Source: Palsa-504 sp963767565 (GTDB lineage: Bacteria; Actinomycetota; Actinomycetes; Streptosporangiales; Streptosporangiaceae). Taken from it: a stretch of 64,000 nucleotides of DNA. Each line of letters begins with the position of its first letter. Within the stretch, counting starts at the first letter, position 1. Where the stretch lies: positions 1 through 64,000 of the forward strand of contig CAVYEG010000004.1 in NCBI GenBank assembly GCA_963767565.1. The letters run 5' to 3'. Below the pieces are notes generated by a model. The model was given only the letters and a program-made list of their open reading frames with translations, did no database searches and had not been told where the DNA came from. Below are positions 8,911-18,029 of the stretch, one piece after another. The position numbers and the translations under genes were made by a program.

Positions 8911-9860
8911 GACCGCACTCCCCTCGTGGCCGGGACATACCCGTAGCTGGCCAGCATCGGGAAGGTCAACGCGGTGATCGCGCGCCGCTGTGCCTTGGGC
9001 ATGCTGGTCCGCCAGCGGTCGTCCCGCCGGATCGGGATCTTCCCGGTGGTGAACCGCATCGGGTTGCCGGATACGCTGTGCACCCGGTCCAGTTCAGCCC
9101 AGTCCGTGCCGAGGAACGGGTAGCCCGCCGCCTCGGGGAGCCCGGTGAAGCGGGTCACCTGTCGCAGCCCGTCGGCCGGGTGGGCGATGAAGTCCTCGTA
9201 CTTCAGCCGCATGGTGGGGCAGCCGAGCCGGGCCAGCAGGTGGAAGGCGGCGTTCTGCACGCTCCACTGGCCCGCCGCCATGACCGTGGAGTACCGGGTC
9301 ATGTAGCTCTCGCTCTCGGAGTCCGGCCGGCGGACCGTCCGGCTCCAGGAGTACGCGACCGCGCGGCTGTCCCGGATCAGGTGCAGGACCCGCAGGTCCA
9401 GGTCCTCTTGCCAGCGCAGGCAGTGCGCCAGGCTGGGGTTCTTGCTCGAGTCCACGATGAGCTCGCACCCGCTCACCTCGGCGATCGCCGCGTACAGCCG
9501 GGCGTAATACGACGTGTACTCGGCCAGCGTCTGGCGCAGCGCTGGCCCGACGTTACGTCGGGCCAGCGCGGGGATGAACCGGTTCCGGTCAACCCGGGAT
9601 CGGAGGGTAGCGATGCGTCCGGTCTCGACCTGACCCCAGCCGCCGAATGCAACCATGCCGACCTGCTGCCAGAACGGGCACGCGCGGAACGGCTCGCCGC
9701 AGCCGCATCGCTCACCCTCCGTAATTCCTCTCTCCCACAGATGAACGAGCTCGCCCACCGGGCAGACACCGGGCAGTTGTCCAATCAGCCGCTCGATCAG
9801 GGTGCTGCCGCTGCGGCCGATGCCGCCGACGTACAGCACCCGAGTCTGCCTGGCATGCAT
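8907..9860 (-). CDS. Second sulfotransferase of the locus
   Basis: 317 residues. The N-terminus carries the PAPS 5'-phosphosulfate loop GGIGRSGSTLIERL at about residues 12-25; the 3'-phosphate motif LHLIRDSRAVAYSW lies near residues 162-175. It is only distantly similar to the sulfotransferase at 5253-6149, so the two may modify different positions or sugars. A run of cysteines (CGCGEPFRACPFW, about 52-64) is common in this actinobacterial group. It is coupled to the GT2 gene. Confidence 0.87.
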   Translation of the reverse strand: MHARQTRVLYVGGIGRSGSTLIERLIGQLPGVCPVGELVHLWERGITEGERCGCGEPFRACPFWQQVGMVAFGGWGQVETGRIATLRSRVDRNRFIPALARRNVGPALRQTLAEYTSYYARLYAAIAEVSGCELIVDSSKNPSLAHCLRWQEDLDLRVLHLIRDSRAVAYSWSRTVRRPDSESESYMTRYSTVMAAGQWSVQNAAFHLLARLGCPTMRLKYEDFIAHPADGLRQVTRFTGLPEAAGYPFLGTDWAELDRVHSVSGNPMRFTTGKIPIRRDDRWRTSMPKAQRRAITALTFPMLASYGYVPATRGVRS

Positions 9861-9872
9861 TACGGCCTCCGG

Positions 9873-11195
9873 TCAGCTGTACGGGAGGAAGCAGATGCCC
9901 GCGTATCCGTAGACACCCGCACACCTGCTCGAGCCGTCGAAGTTGTCACTGGCGATCCACAGTCCGGCGCTGGTGATCAGCATGTCGTCGGCTCCAAGGC
10001 CGCGATCGCGGGTCGGGTTGAAGGTGACCGCCCCGGTGGACGGGCTCAGCCCCACCATGCCGGGCGCGGAGATGGCACCCGGGCCGGCCGCGTCACAGTC
10101 GTCCGGATTGTCGGCCCAGCGCTCATGACCACCGAAGTAAGCCGTCGAGGCGTCGGCCGCGGTGGAGTACAGCGAGTCGCAGCCGGTGTAGTTGATCCAC
10201 AGGTGCGAGACGCTGCCCTGGGTCGCGGGGAAGGCGGCGGCCGCGTCGCACAGGCCGGTCCGCGGGGTCTTCCCGGTCGGCATGTTGTACGGGTGGTAAC
10301 CGGTGGTGGCAATGTAGATCTCGCTGTCGTCCGGGGACCAGGAAGCGGCCTGCACGTAGTACGGCTCGACGGTCGCGCAGTCGCCGTCGAACTCAGGCGA
10401 GGTCCACGGAGTTACCGCGGCCGTCGAGCCGGACAGGCTCAGCTCGAAGATCTGCTGCCTGGAAAGGCCGCCGACCGAAGTGAAGTCGCCCTCTACCAGG
10501 TCGAGGGTCCCGCCGTGGCTGAGCTGCTGGTTGAAGACCCGGGTCCCGTTCGACGACACCCCGGGGAACTGATAGTTACCCGAGATCGACAGGTGCAGGA
10601 AGCCGTCGTCCTTGCCGGTCGTGACGTTCAGGCTGGTGAAGTAGGGGTTGGCCGAGCTTCCGTTGATCGAGGTGTAGTACCCACCGGTCAGCACATGGCT
10701 GCCGTAGGTCAGCAGGGTCTCGACCTGGCCGGAGGCGCTGTGCGCGAATGCGGTGTTAACCCCGCCGGTGGAGGTCGACACCTCGGCGATGTTCTTGACC
10801 GAGGTGCCGTCCGCCGAGGTGAACTGGCCGCCCAGGTAGGCCTCTGTGCAGCTGGAGTTGAAGGCGATCGAATTGACGATGCCGTTGACGTTCGGGTTCC
10901 ACGACGTCACCTGGAACGGCGAGGTCGCGGAGAAGCTGAACGCGTTGTTTCGGTCATATGTGGTGGAATAGCGTTTGATCTCGGTGAACGTGCCGACCGC
11001 GTACATCGTGCTGCCGCACTGGGCGAGCTGGCGCACCTGCTCGGTCGTGCCGGTGGTGGCCAGCTGCGGCGTGCCGACGGCCGGCGTCGAGGACACCGGC
11101 CCGGTGGCGGCCTGAGCTGGCAGCGCGGACCAGGTCAGCGCGGCCACGGCGACTGGTACTAGCCCTGCCCGGCGGAGCCGGAAGGTTTTCTTCAT
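9873..11195 (-). CDS. Secreted beta-propeller-like protein
   Basis: 440 residues starting with a clear signal peptide (KK, then a hydrophobic core, then AQAATG near residue 30). The rest consists of repeated blade-like units such as STMYAVGTFTEI, EAYLGGQFTSADG and VLTGGYYTSING, with paired cysteines in the second half. This resembles secreted actinobacterial propellers with delta-60-like repeats. GGGGAG precedes the ATG. It may bind the polysaccharide or the cell surface; no enzymatic motif was seen. Confidence 0.75.
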   Translation of the reverse strand: MKKTFRLRRAGLVPVAVAALTWSALPAQAATGPVSSTPAVGTPQLATTGTTEQVRQLAQCGSTMYAVGTFTEIKRYSTTYDRNNAFSFSATSPFQVTSWNPNVNGIVNSIAFNSSCTEAYLGGQFTSADGTSVKNIAEVSTSTGGVNTAFAHSASGQVETLLTYGSHVLTGGYYTSINGSSANPYFTSLNVTTGKDDGFLHLSISGNYQFPGVSSNGTRVFNQQLSHGGTLDLVEGDFTSVGGLSRQQIFELSLSGSTAAVTPWTSPEFDGDCATVEPYYVQAASWSPDDSEIYIATTGYHPYNMPTGKTPRTGLCDAAAAFPATQGSVSHLWINYTGCDSLYSTAADASTAYFGGHERWADNPDDCDAAGPGAISAPGMVGLSPSTGAVTFNPTRDRGLGADDMLITSAGLWIASDNFDGSSRCAGVYGYAGICFLPYS

Positions 11196-11350
11196 GTCTA
11201 CTCCCCACGCAGGACTTCACCTCCTGCGCCATAAATGACTGATGCCGCTTTGCCTTGTGTTTCTTTCGCTAGGGCAGGCCTGCCTCCGCAGACACCTCCC
11301 TTCCTCGGCCCTGCCTGGGATCCATCCCCACCGCCGGGCGCCGGGCCCGA

Positions 11351-12802
11351 TCAGTACGCTCCACGGCCCTTGATCACCGCCGAGCAGGTCTTCCACAGAA
11401 TCTGCAGGTCCAGTGCGAGGGACCAGTTCTCCACGTAGCGCAAGTCGAGCCGCACGGCCTCCTCACGGCTCAGGTCGGACCGCCCGCTGACCTGCCACAG
11501 TCCGGTCATGCCGGGCTTGACCACCAGCCGGCGGCGGACGTCGTCGCCGTACCTGGCCGCCTCGCTGGGCAGCGGCGGGCGCGGTCCGATCAGCGACATC
11601 TCGCCCAGCAGGACGTTGAAGAGCTGCGGGAACTCATCTAGCGACCAGCGGCGCAGCCAGGCACCCGGCTTGGTAATGCGCGGGTCATTACGGATCTTGA
11701 ACAGCAGCCCGTCGCCCTCATCGGCCGCGGCCAGCGCATCCTTGCGCAGCTCTGCGTCCGGCACCATGGTGCGGAACTTGAGCACGTTGAACGGCTGTCC
11801 GTCCTTGCCGATCCTGGTCTGCGAGAACAGCACCGGGCCGCCGTCGTGCAGCACGATTGCGGCGGCGATCAGGACCAGCAGCGGGCTGGATAGGCAAAGG
11901 GCGGCGGTGGCGATGGCCTTGTCGACGAAGCTCTTGATCGCCCGCTTGAACCCGCTCAGCTCCGCGTGGTCCACGTGCAGCAGCGGCAACCCGGCCACCG
12001 GCCGGATCGTGGTCCGCGGGCCGGCCACGTCCATCAAGGCCGGAGCGACGCACAGGTCGGTGCCGTCTTTCTCCAGTGCCCAGGCCAGCCGGCGCAGAGT
12101 CAGGCCGTCCATCTCCGGGCAGGTCAGCACGGCTACCGTGTCCGCACCGGTGAGGGCCGCGACCCGCGCCGCGTCAGGCAGCCCGCCCAGGACAGGGACA
12201 CCTCCGATTTCCGCGCGTCCGGCCTGGTCGGCCAGGCAGGCGTTGACCACCTGGAGCCCATGGAACCGGTCGTGCCGCAGCCGGGCGATCAGGTCGGCGA
12301 CCGCACCGGCGTAGCCGACCGCCGTCACCCGGCGCATGCACCGGCCGCGGAAGCGCTGCTGGTGCAACTGCTTGCGGGCCGCGTAGCGGGCAGTCACGTC
12401 CGTCAGCCCCAGAACCGGCAGGGCGATCAGCACGTAACCGCGGGCAATGCCGAGTTTGAGGGCATATGAGAAGATCGCGATGGCGGCTGTCAGGCTGACT
12501 GCAGCGTTCAGGACCCGGCGGAACTCCTCAGAGCCGAGCCCGATGAAACGGGCGTCGTAACCGCCGGCCATGGCGACGCACGCCGCCCAGACGACCGGCA
12601 AGCTGCCCGTGGCGCCAACGTACAGCGAGGGCGGCTCGGCGCCGGAGAAGCGTCCAGCCAGCGCAATTAGCCCAGCTAGCAGCGCGCTGGCCACGTCCAC
12701 ACCGAGAACCAGCAACTGATAGCGGATGATCCAGCTGAGGTGCCGACGCCGAGCTAGCCCCGGGCGCCGCAGAATGTGCACTGGGTGCTCTGTAACCGCC
12801 AA
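11351..12802 (-). CDS. Polyprenyl-phosphate sugar-1-phosphate transferase (exopolysaccharide initiating enzyme)
   Basis: 483 residues from TTG 12802 (GTG 12781 is an alternative). The N-terminal half has about four membrane helices and a CoA-binding-like domain. The C-terminal catalytic domain is canonical for the bacterial sugar transferase family: RIGKDGQPFNVLKFRTM, RWSLDEFPQLFNVL, GEMSLIGPRPPLPSE and KPGMTGLWQVSGRS. These enzymes move a sugar-1-phosphate from a nucleotide sugar to undecaprenyl phosphate, the committing step of repeat-unit assembly. It is the first gene of the minus-strand group; a 155-bp gap to the next gene may hold a separate promoter. Confidence 0.93.
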   Translation of the reverse strand: MAVTEHPVHILRRPGLARRRHLSWIIRYQLLVLGVDVASALLAGLIALAGRFSGAEPPSLYVGATGSLPVVWAACVAMAGGYDARFIGLGSEEFRRVLNAAVSLTAAIAIFSYALKLGIARGYVLIALPVLGLTDVTARYAARKQLHQQRFRGRCMRRVTAVGYAGAVADLIARLRHDRFHGLQVVNACLADQAGRAEIGGVPVLGGLPDAARVAALTGADTVAVLTCPEMDGLTLRRLAWALEKDGTDLCVAPALMDVAGPRTTIRPVAGLPLLHVDHAELSGFKRAIKSFVDKAIATAALCLSSPLLVLIAAAIVLHDGGPVLFSQTRIGKDGQPFNVLKFRTMVPDAELRKDALAAADEGDGLLFKIRNDPRITKPGAWLRRWSLDEFPQLFNVLLGEMSLIGPRPPLPSEAARYGDDVRRRLVVKPGMTGLWQVSGRSDLSREEAVRLDLRYVENWSLALDLQILWKTCSAVIKGRGAY

Positions 12803-13212
12803 TTAACCGTCGCCCCCCCGCGAAGACGCCGAACGGACACACGCGATTACACATTTATACGCGTTAATGACCGCTCTTGTCCCTATTCACCTCGAACTTT
12901 CTTTTTGGTTGCTTTCTGTTAACCTGCCGCAATATCTACTTATTGAGTAGAAAAAGTGTGAATTGTGATGTGCTGGCCCACCGCGATTCGGACCCGTAGC
13001 GACGGCGCTGCCACCGGTCCCCGCTGCGGGCGGACTGTCATGGCCGAGCGGCGATTCCGGCAGAATCCAGGTCGGCCAGCACGACGGCTTAAGTCCCCGG
13101 TCACGGGCCCGAGCCTGACCCGTCCCGCCGTAACCTCTCAAGATGCCCACTACCGCAGAAAAGACGGCCGCGATACCGTGCTGCACGGCACTCCCTGACG
13201 CCGGAGGACAGC
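12803..13212. other. Divergent promoter region, no gene seen
   Basis: A 410-bp gap between the divergent sugar-transferase and secreted-repeat genes. About 12840-12965 is clearly AT-rich for this genome and probably contains promoters for the minus-strand operon. The right end carries a GGAGGAC ribosome binding site for the gene at 13213. No convincing small ORF or RNA was found. Confidence 0.5.
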
Positions 13213-14412
13213 ATGCGACACAGCACGAAGCAGAGAATCCTTACGTGGAGCAGCGCTGCAGCCGCATTGGCGACAGCAGCGATGTTCTTCGGCGCCGCGC
13301 CGGCCAGCGCGGCTGATGGATGGACGATCCAGCCCACACCGAACCCCTCGGGGTCGCAGTCGAGCCAGTTCCAGGACATCTCCTGCACGTCGGCTACGGC
13401 CTGCACGGCCGTCGGGTACTACGCCCCGAGTTCAGGACCTGTGGCCCAGACGCTCATCGAGTCGTGGGACGGAAACACGTGGTCGATCCAGCCCTCGCCC
13501 AATGCGTCAGGTCCGGCCGGCAATCTGGTCAGCTATCTGCAGGGAGTTTCGTGCACGTCGGCCAGCAGCTGCATGGCTGTGGGTAATTCCGACGACAGCT
13601 CCGGAGTCCAGACACTGGCCGAGTCCTGGAACGGCAGTACGTGGACGATCGTGCCAACGCCCAACCCCTCTGGTTCAACGATCAGCTTCCTGCTGGGCGT
13701 CTCGTGCTTCTCGAGCACCAACTGCTTTGCCGTCGGGTATCAGTCCGCAACCGGGGCTACCACGGAGACGCTCGCCGAGCACTGGGACGGCACTAGCTGG
13801 TCGGTTCAGACGACACCCGACAAAAACGATTCCACTTCGGACCGCCTGGCGGGGATCTCGTGCGCCTCGGCCGCCAGATGCAGCGCGGTGGGTGAGTACC
13901 AGGACAGCAGCGGAGTTGAAAATACCATGGTCGAGCACTGGAACGGGAGTAGCTGGCTGATCCAGCCCAGCCCAAACCCTTCCGGATCGGTGTTCAACGA
14001 GCTGGGCGGCATTTCCTGCATCACGGCCACCAACTGCGTGGCCGTCGGGGCTGCCGAAACCGCCTCACACACTCAGGTGAGCCTGGCTGAGTACTGGAAC
14101 GGCACCACCTGGGTGATCCAGTCCACTCCCAACCGGCCGGTCGCCATCTACAGTGAGCTGGACAGTGTTTCGTGCACCGCGATCAGCCAGTGCACGGCAG
14201 CGGGGTATTTCGAGCCCGCCAGCGGGAGGTTCGAGACGGTGGCCGAGCACTGGAACGGGACCAGCTGGGTGCTCGATGGCACTCCGAACCCGGCGGGCGC
14301 GCGGCAGCGCTACCTGTACGGCATTGACTGCGTCGAGCACGGAAACTGCAACGCCGTAGGGTACTACCAGCCCGAATCGGGTCCGAGTGTGACGCTCGCC
14401 GTCACCAGCTAA
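13213..14412 (+). CDS. Secreted protein made of about seven tandem SC..C.AVG/WNG..W repeats
   Basis: 399 residues with a signal peptide ending near ASAADG (residue 35). The mature part is about seven repeats of some 50 residues. Each follows W.IQ..PNPSG, then a hydrophobic turn, SC.S...C.AVG, then SG...TLAE.WNG..W. The paired cysteines in each unit suggest a disulfide per repeat, and the overall pattern suggests a propeller-like fold. Such proteins are common and functionally uncharacterised in actinobacteria. Good GGAGGAC upstream. Confidence 0.8.
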   Translation: MRHSTKQRILTWSSAAAALATAAMFFGAAPASAADGWTIQPTPNPSGSQSSQFQDISCTSATACTAVGYYAPSSGPVAQTLIESWDGNTWSIQPSPNASGPAGNLVSYLQGVSCTSASSCMAVGNSDDSSGVQTLAESWNGSTWTIVPTPNPSGSTISFLLGVSCFSSTNCFAVGYQSATGATTETLAEHWDGTSWSVQTTPDKNDSTSDRLAGISCASAARCSAVGEYQDSSGVENTMVEHWNGSSWLIQPSPNPSGSVFNELGGISCITATNCVAVGAAETASHTQVSLAEYWNGTTWVIQSTPNRPVAIYSELDSVSCTAISQCTAAGYFEPASGRFETVAEHWNGTSWVLDGTPNPAGARQRYLYGIDCVEHGNCNAVGYYQPESGPSVTLAVTS

Positions 14413-14572
14413 ATGAATTGACTGAATCGCCTGCTGCGGCTGCTGGTGATGATGTGCTCTATCGCCTGATCTTCGGTGAGCTGATCGAAGCCGATGTCGG
14501 CCAGGCCGCTCGGGAATCTGCTTCGTGCCTTATAAGTAGTGACCGGCTGAGCTGTCAGCCAGGCCTCCTGGT

Positions 14573-15541
14573 TCAACTGGGCTGGACGGCAGGCCCGGCG
14601 ATAATCCGCACCCCGGCGATGAACGGCGCGAGCAGGACCGCGCCGTAGACCAGTCCGGCGAGGATATCGCTGGCCCAGTGCTTTTCGAGGTACTGCCGGC
14701 TATAAACCTCGTTGAACGACAGAGCCGCCACCGTACCGACGGCCCAGGCCTTGCCCTGCGGGGTGCCGCTGAACTCCCGCCATAGCAGGTACGCGATCAG
14801 ACCGTAAAACAGGACCACGCGGTCGACACCGCCGCACGGATAGGTGCCAAGAGGGCTGCTCGGTGGCCCGGTCCGGCCGAATTTGCGCCTGAGCGCAAGC
14901 GTGACGTAATGATCGACCAGAATCGCGGACGCCAACGCGGCAGGCGGCAGCCATTTGTTTTTCGGCCATGTCACCGCCAGGCTCACTGCGGCGGTACCGG
15001 CCGCGCCCCAGGTCGTCCAGGTATTGCCGATCTTGGTAAGCCTTTCCATGACACTGGCCCACTGCTTCACCTGGTGCTCGGCGGTCCAGCGCGCCATGGG
15101 TTCGTCGATCTTCGGGCCACGGTTGATGACGGTCGGGCCGAGCAATCGCATCACCTCGTACGCCACGCCGCCGCCGATGCAGCTGACGGCACTGAGCCGG
15201 ACCAGGCCCGGCACCCAATCCGGCAGCGGGGCCGAAGCAGGCAGCGGGGCCGAAGCAGGCAGCGTGAGGCGGGTTGCTTTCCCGTTCAGTCGGCTGGAGC
15301 GACCCGGCCGAACCGAAACCGGGGCGAGCTGCACTGTGCCGCTGAGCCAGCTCTGGAGCGAGCCGCCGACGTTGCGGCCAGCCTTCTGGCGTAGGCCAGC
15401 CCGGGTCAGATTGTCGCCCGAGGCCCGGCGGGCTGCCCGCACTGTGGCCGCAATGATTGCGGCTTCACAAGCAGGCCAGAGGGCAGCGAGGAGATAACGA
15501 CGTGCGCTGGTTTTTCCCTTGCTCAAAACGGCCCCCGGCAC
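14573..15541 (-). CDS. PAP2-superfamily membrane protein, second variant copy
   Basis: 322 residues with an extra N-terminal region of about 100 residues compared with the paralogue at 3059. The shared core is easily aligned (both carry KIGNTWTTWGAAG or KVGNTWTTWGAAG, and DHY.TLALR). Motif 1 ends RTGPP instead of RPGPP, motif 2 is PCGG rather than PSGH, and motif 3 is SRQYLEKHWASD. With two motifs altered, its phosphatase activity is doubtful or specialised. It bounds the polysaccharide block on the right. A short repeat encoding SAPLPASAPLP lies near 15235. The start is not firmly set. Confidence 0.75.
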   Translation of the reverse strand: MPGAVLSKGKTSARRYLLAALWPACEAAIIAATVRAARRASGDNLTRAGLRQKAGRNVGGSLQSWLSGTVQLAPVSVRPGRSSRLNGKATRLTLPASAPLPASAPLPDWVPGLVRLSAVSCIGGGVAYEVMRLLGPTVINRGPKIDEPMARWTAEHQVKQWASVMERLTKIGNTWTTWGAAGTAAVSLAVTWPKNKWLPPAALASAILVDHYVTLALRRKFGRTGPPSSPLGTYPCGGVDRVVLFYGLIAYLLWREFSGTPQGKAWAVGTVAALSFNEVYSRQYLEKHWASDILAGLVYGAVLLAPFIAGVRIIAGPAVQPS

Positions 15542-16121
15542 AGTGAGGTGATATTCAGACTATATCTTCGGGCCGAGGCGCCCGAGGACGATCAGGTTAA
15601 TCAATAGTGCTCGCGGGCCCTGCTGCCGTCGAGCAGAACCTATCGTCCGCTGAGCTTGTCCCTGGCTGAACCCATCTGCTTGCCACCGGGATCGATGTTC
15701 CCGGATGTAGTCAGAGGTCGCGACAGAGGGTGCAGATCTTGGTCGGTTGCCCCGCCTGCCTGCAGCGCCAGGCCACGGTGACGCCCAGCCCCGGTCCAAG
15801 GTCCGCGCGTCGAAACCCAGACCAGGATGATCGCGCGCCAGCGCATCACGGGACAGGCATCTCTGTATCTGGAGTTCGGCGTGTATAAGGGCGGTCAATG
15901 CGCTGGTGGTCAGAACATCTATCTCAGCCCAGCATCAGCGCGATACCGCGAAACCAGGTCTCTAGCGGCAGGCGCCGCTGCTCTCGCATCTGGCTTGATA
16001 TGGCTCGCTCTGGGTTCGATTCTTCGGGCGGCAGGTTCGATTGGTCAGGTGGGAGCCGGGGCGATGGCAGTGAATAACAATGGGAATCGCGCTGAGGCGC
16101 TGCGCATGCGGCAAGAACAGC
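15542..16121. other. Intergenic region with little content besides a methyltransferase remnant
   Basis: A 580-bp stretch. Several open frames exist on both strands but none has family motifs, a ribosome binding site or normal codon pattern. The only recognisable content is the frameshifted methyltransferase fragment listed separately. Confidence 0.5.
15851..15953 (+). pseudogene. SAM-dependent methyltransferase fragment with a frameshift
   Basis: One frame reads LYLEFGVYKG, the glycine-rich SAM-binding motif of a class I methyltransferase group. Directly after it another frame continues with SMRWWSEHLSQPS, the usual continuation in that group (FGVYKGGSMRWWS). The two join if one base is restored near 15893. 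No complete gene exists on either side. I read this as the relic of a methyltransferase gene at the edge of the polysaccharide block. Confidence 0.6.
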
Positions 16122-17381
16122 TCAACCCGCTCGGCCGTCGCGGTTATGCCGGTTCGGGGCTGGCTCCCGGATCAGGGACATGGCCACCTGGGTGGGCTGG
16201 AAAGCCTGGTCGACCACGTTGATCAGGTTCTGCTGGACCACGTCGAGCCCGACGTGGTGCTGAAGCTGGGCGGTGAATGCCGCCACCACGGTCTCGGCGT
16301 TGTACCGGGACCGGTTGAACCGGCGGTCGACCGCGCGCTGCACCCGCCGCCGCACGGGTGCGAACAGCGCCGCGCAGATCAGCGTGCTGAGGGCCACGGC
16401 CACCGCCGAATGGAACGGCAGCACGTGCGTGGCCAGCAGCACCAGCCCGGCGTATACACCCACCAGCAGGCCGGTGACCAGCGTGTAGGAGACGACCCGG
16501 CTGATGATCCGGTCCAGCTCGTACAGCCGGTACTTCAGCACCGCCACGCCCAGGCAGGCCGGCAGCGTGCCGTACGCCACCACCAAGAACGCCAGCACCA
16601 GCGGGTTCGTGCCGGACCCGACCGACTGACCGGTGGCCAGCGGCACGAAGAACACCGCGCTGACGAACGCGACCAGGGTGATGCCGCCCCCGCTGTACAG
16701 CCACTTGAGCTGCTGGCGGCGCTCCCCGTGGGCATGCCGGTAGGTGGGGAACTGGGTTACCAGCCACGCCAGCCACGCGATCCCGCTGACCGCGATGACC
16801 GCGATGTAGATCGCCACGAACACCGGGGGCGACGCGCCGGCCGGATTGCCGTCGGGCCCGACGCGGACCACGGGGCTGGCCGCGGCGCTGATCCCGGGCA
16901 CCGTGGCGGCCACGGCGAGAGCCAGGCCCGCGATGAGCAGCACGACCGACGGCCGCCGCCATCGGCCGCCGGGGAGCTTCCCGTCAGGAAACACCCACAG
17001 CAGCACCGCGACCGCCACCAGGAGGAAAGGCCACAGTTCCTGCACGGCCAGCGACACCCGGCCGAGCAGTTCCGAGCCATGGTGCTGCCGGAACACCCAG
17101 ACGTCGTATTCGTCGGTCGGACTGGTTCCGATCGTCAAGATGACGAACAGCAGCCACCCGATGGGATTGCCCGGACGCCGGACCGCGAGCAGGACGCCCA
17201 CCGTGGCCGCGGGAATGGCGGCCGCCGCGATCGACACGGCCTCTACCACCGGGCCGCCGGTACCCGCAGAGTGCAGCACCGAGTCAAGGATGACCGTCGC
17301 AGTACACGTAGCGAGCACGAGCAGGCCCAGCACGATAGCGCAAGCCTGGACCAGCCGCCGGGGCGTCACGATCTTGCGCAT
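16122..17381 (-). CDS. Polytopic membrane protein resembling a histidine kinase sensor half without a kinase
   Basis: 419 residues from ATG 17381; an upstream in-frame start at 17447 would only add a non-hydrophobic tail. About nine membrane helices are followed by KYRLYELDRIISRVVSYTLV and RRRVQRAVDRRFNRSRYNAE, both typical of a large actinobacterial group of membrane sensor histidine kinases. In those proteins a kinase core follows; here the protein stops about 50 residues after the RRFNRSRYN motif, with no H-box or ATPase domain. It may act through a partner or be a truncated sensor. Confidence 0.75.
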   Translation of the reverse strand: MRKIVTPRRLVQACAIVLGLLVLATCTATVILDSVLHSAGTGGPVVEAVSIAAAAIPAATVGVLLAVRRPGNPIGWLLFVILTIGTSPTDEYDVWVFRQHHGSELLGRVSLAVQELWPFLLVAVAVLLWVFPDGKLPGGRWRRPSVVLLIAGLALAVAATVPGISAAASPVVRVGPDGNPAGASPPVFVAIYIAVIAVSGIAWLAWLVTQFPTYRHAHGERRQQLKWLYSGGGITLVAFVSAVFFVPLATGQSVGSGTNPLVLAFLVVAYGTLPACLGVAVLKYRLYELDRIISRVVSYTLVTGLLVGVYAGLVLLATHVLPFHSAVAVALSTLICAALFAPVRRRVQRAVDRRFNRSRYNAETVVAAFTAQLQHHVGLDVVQQNLINVVDQAFQPTQVAMSLIREPAPNRHNRDGRAG

Positions 17382-17446
17382 ACCAGGAACGTACGGCCAG
17401 ACCATTCCGGGAACGTTACGGCTCACCCCGGGCCAGTCCCGAGGCA

Positions 17447-17803
17447 CTAGCTCCTGGCGTGGCCGGCCAGCGGACCTAGGTAGCGCGGGTTGAAACCGGC
17501 CACCGCCTCCTTCAGCTCATCGCTGGGCTCGCCGTACACGCTCATGCGCGTCGGGGTGCACAGGCTCATGAACTGGGCACCGAAGTTCGCCACGAATCGC
17601 TGGACATGGGCCACGGCGGCGGCCGAGTCCTGATAGCGCTCGTAGATATGGACGTCCTGGCCGTCGACGAACCACTCGAAGATCTGCTGGCCGGGCTCGG
17701 CCGCTTGATTGTCGGCCGATATTTCCCGTGCTAGGGCGCCATATTCGTCCAGATCATCCGGCTTGACCGCCGCTTCGAATACCCACGAAATTTCTGTGCT
17801 CAC
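17447..17803 (-). CDS. Small antibiotic-biosynthesis-monooxygenase (ABM)-like protein
   Basis: 118 residues. GTG 17803 is chosen because GGGAGGGA lies about eight bases upstream; a longer frame to 17872 has no such signal. The pattern WVFEAAVKPDDLDEYGALA then FEWFVDGQDVHIYERYQD fits the dimeric ferredoxin-like ABM fold, in which such small proteins act as oxygenases or quinone-handling enzymes. No catalytic role can be assigned. It may be co-transcribed with the membrane protein downstream. Confidence 0.65.
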   Translation of the reverse strand: MSTEISWVFEAAVKPDDLDEYGALAREISADNQAAEPGQQIFEWFVDGQDVHIYERYQDSAAAVAHVQRFVANFGAQFMSLCTPTRMSVYGEPSDELKEAVAGFNPRYLGPLAGHARS

Positions 17804-17968
17804 GGCAAGAATCCCTCCCTCGAAATCTTGCCGGAGCGTAACCTTTGCCAGGTTGCTGATCAATAGCGTCAATCCGTATCCGGATTATCTCCACACAACC
17901 TGCATACGTTTTCCACGCCGTCTCGCCGAGCGCGAACCGCTGATAGACGGCGGCCGGCCGGGCATGGT

Positions 17969-18000
17969 GACGCCCCGGTGCCTGGCGACACCGGGGCGTC
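17969..18000 (-). terminator. Strong stem-loop downstream of the four-repeat protein gene
   Basis: Perfect 12-bp stem (GACGCCCCGGTG / CACCGGGGCGTC) with an 8-base loop, about 30 bases after the stop at 18030 on the minus strand. No long T tract follows, as is usual in high-GC actinobacteria. Confidence 0.75.
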
Positions 18001-18029
18001 TGCTCTAGGCCGCTATTGCGGCCGGGCGG

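Noticed and set aside
8841..11162. 773-residue open frame on + across the glycosyltransferase, sulfotransferase and propeller genes
   Set aside because: Pro/Arg/Gly-rich antisense shadow without motifs; the minus-strand genes have clear domains and coupled starts.
15995..16060. Possible tRNA-like T-loop (GGGTTCGATTC)
   Set aside because: No acceptor, D-arm or anticodon stem could be formed around it.
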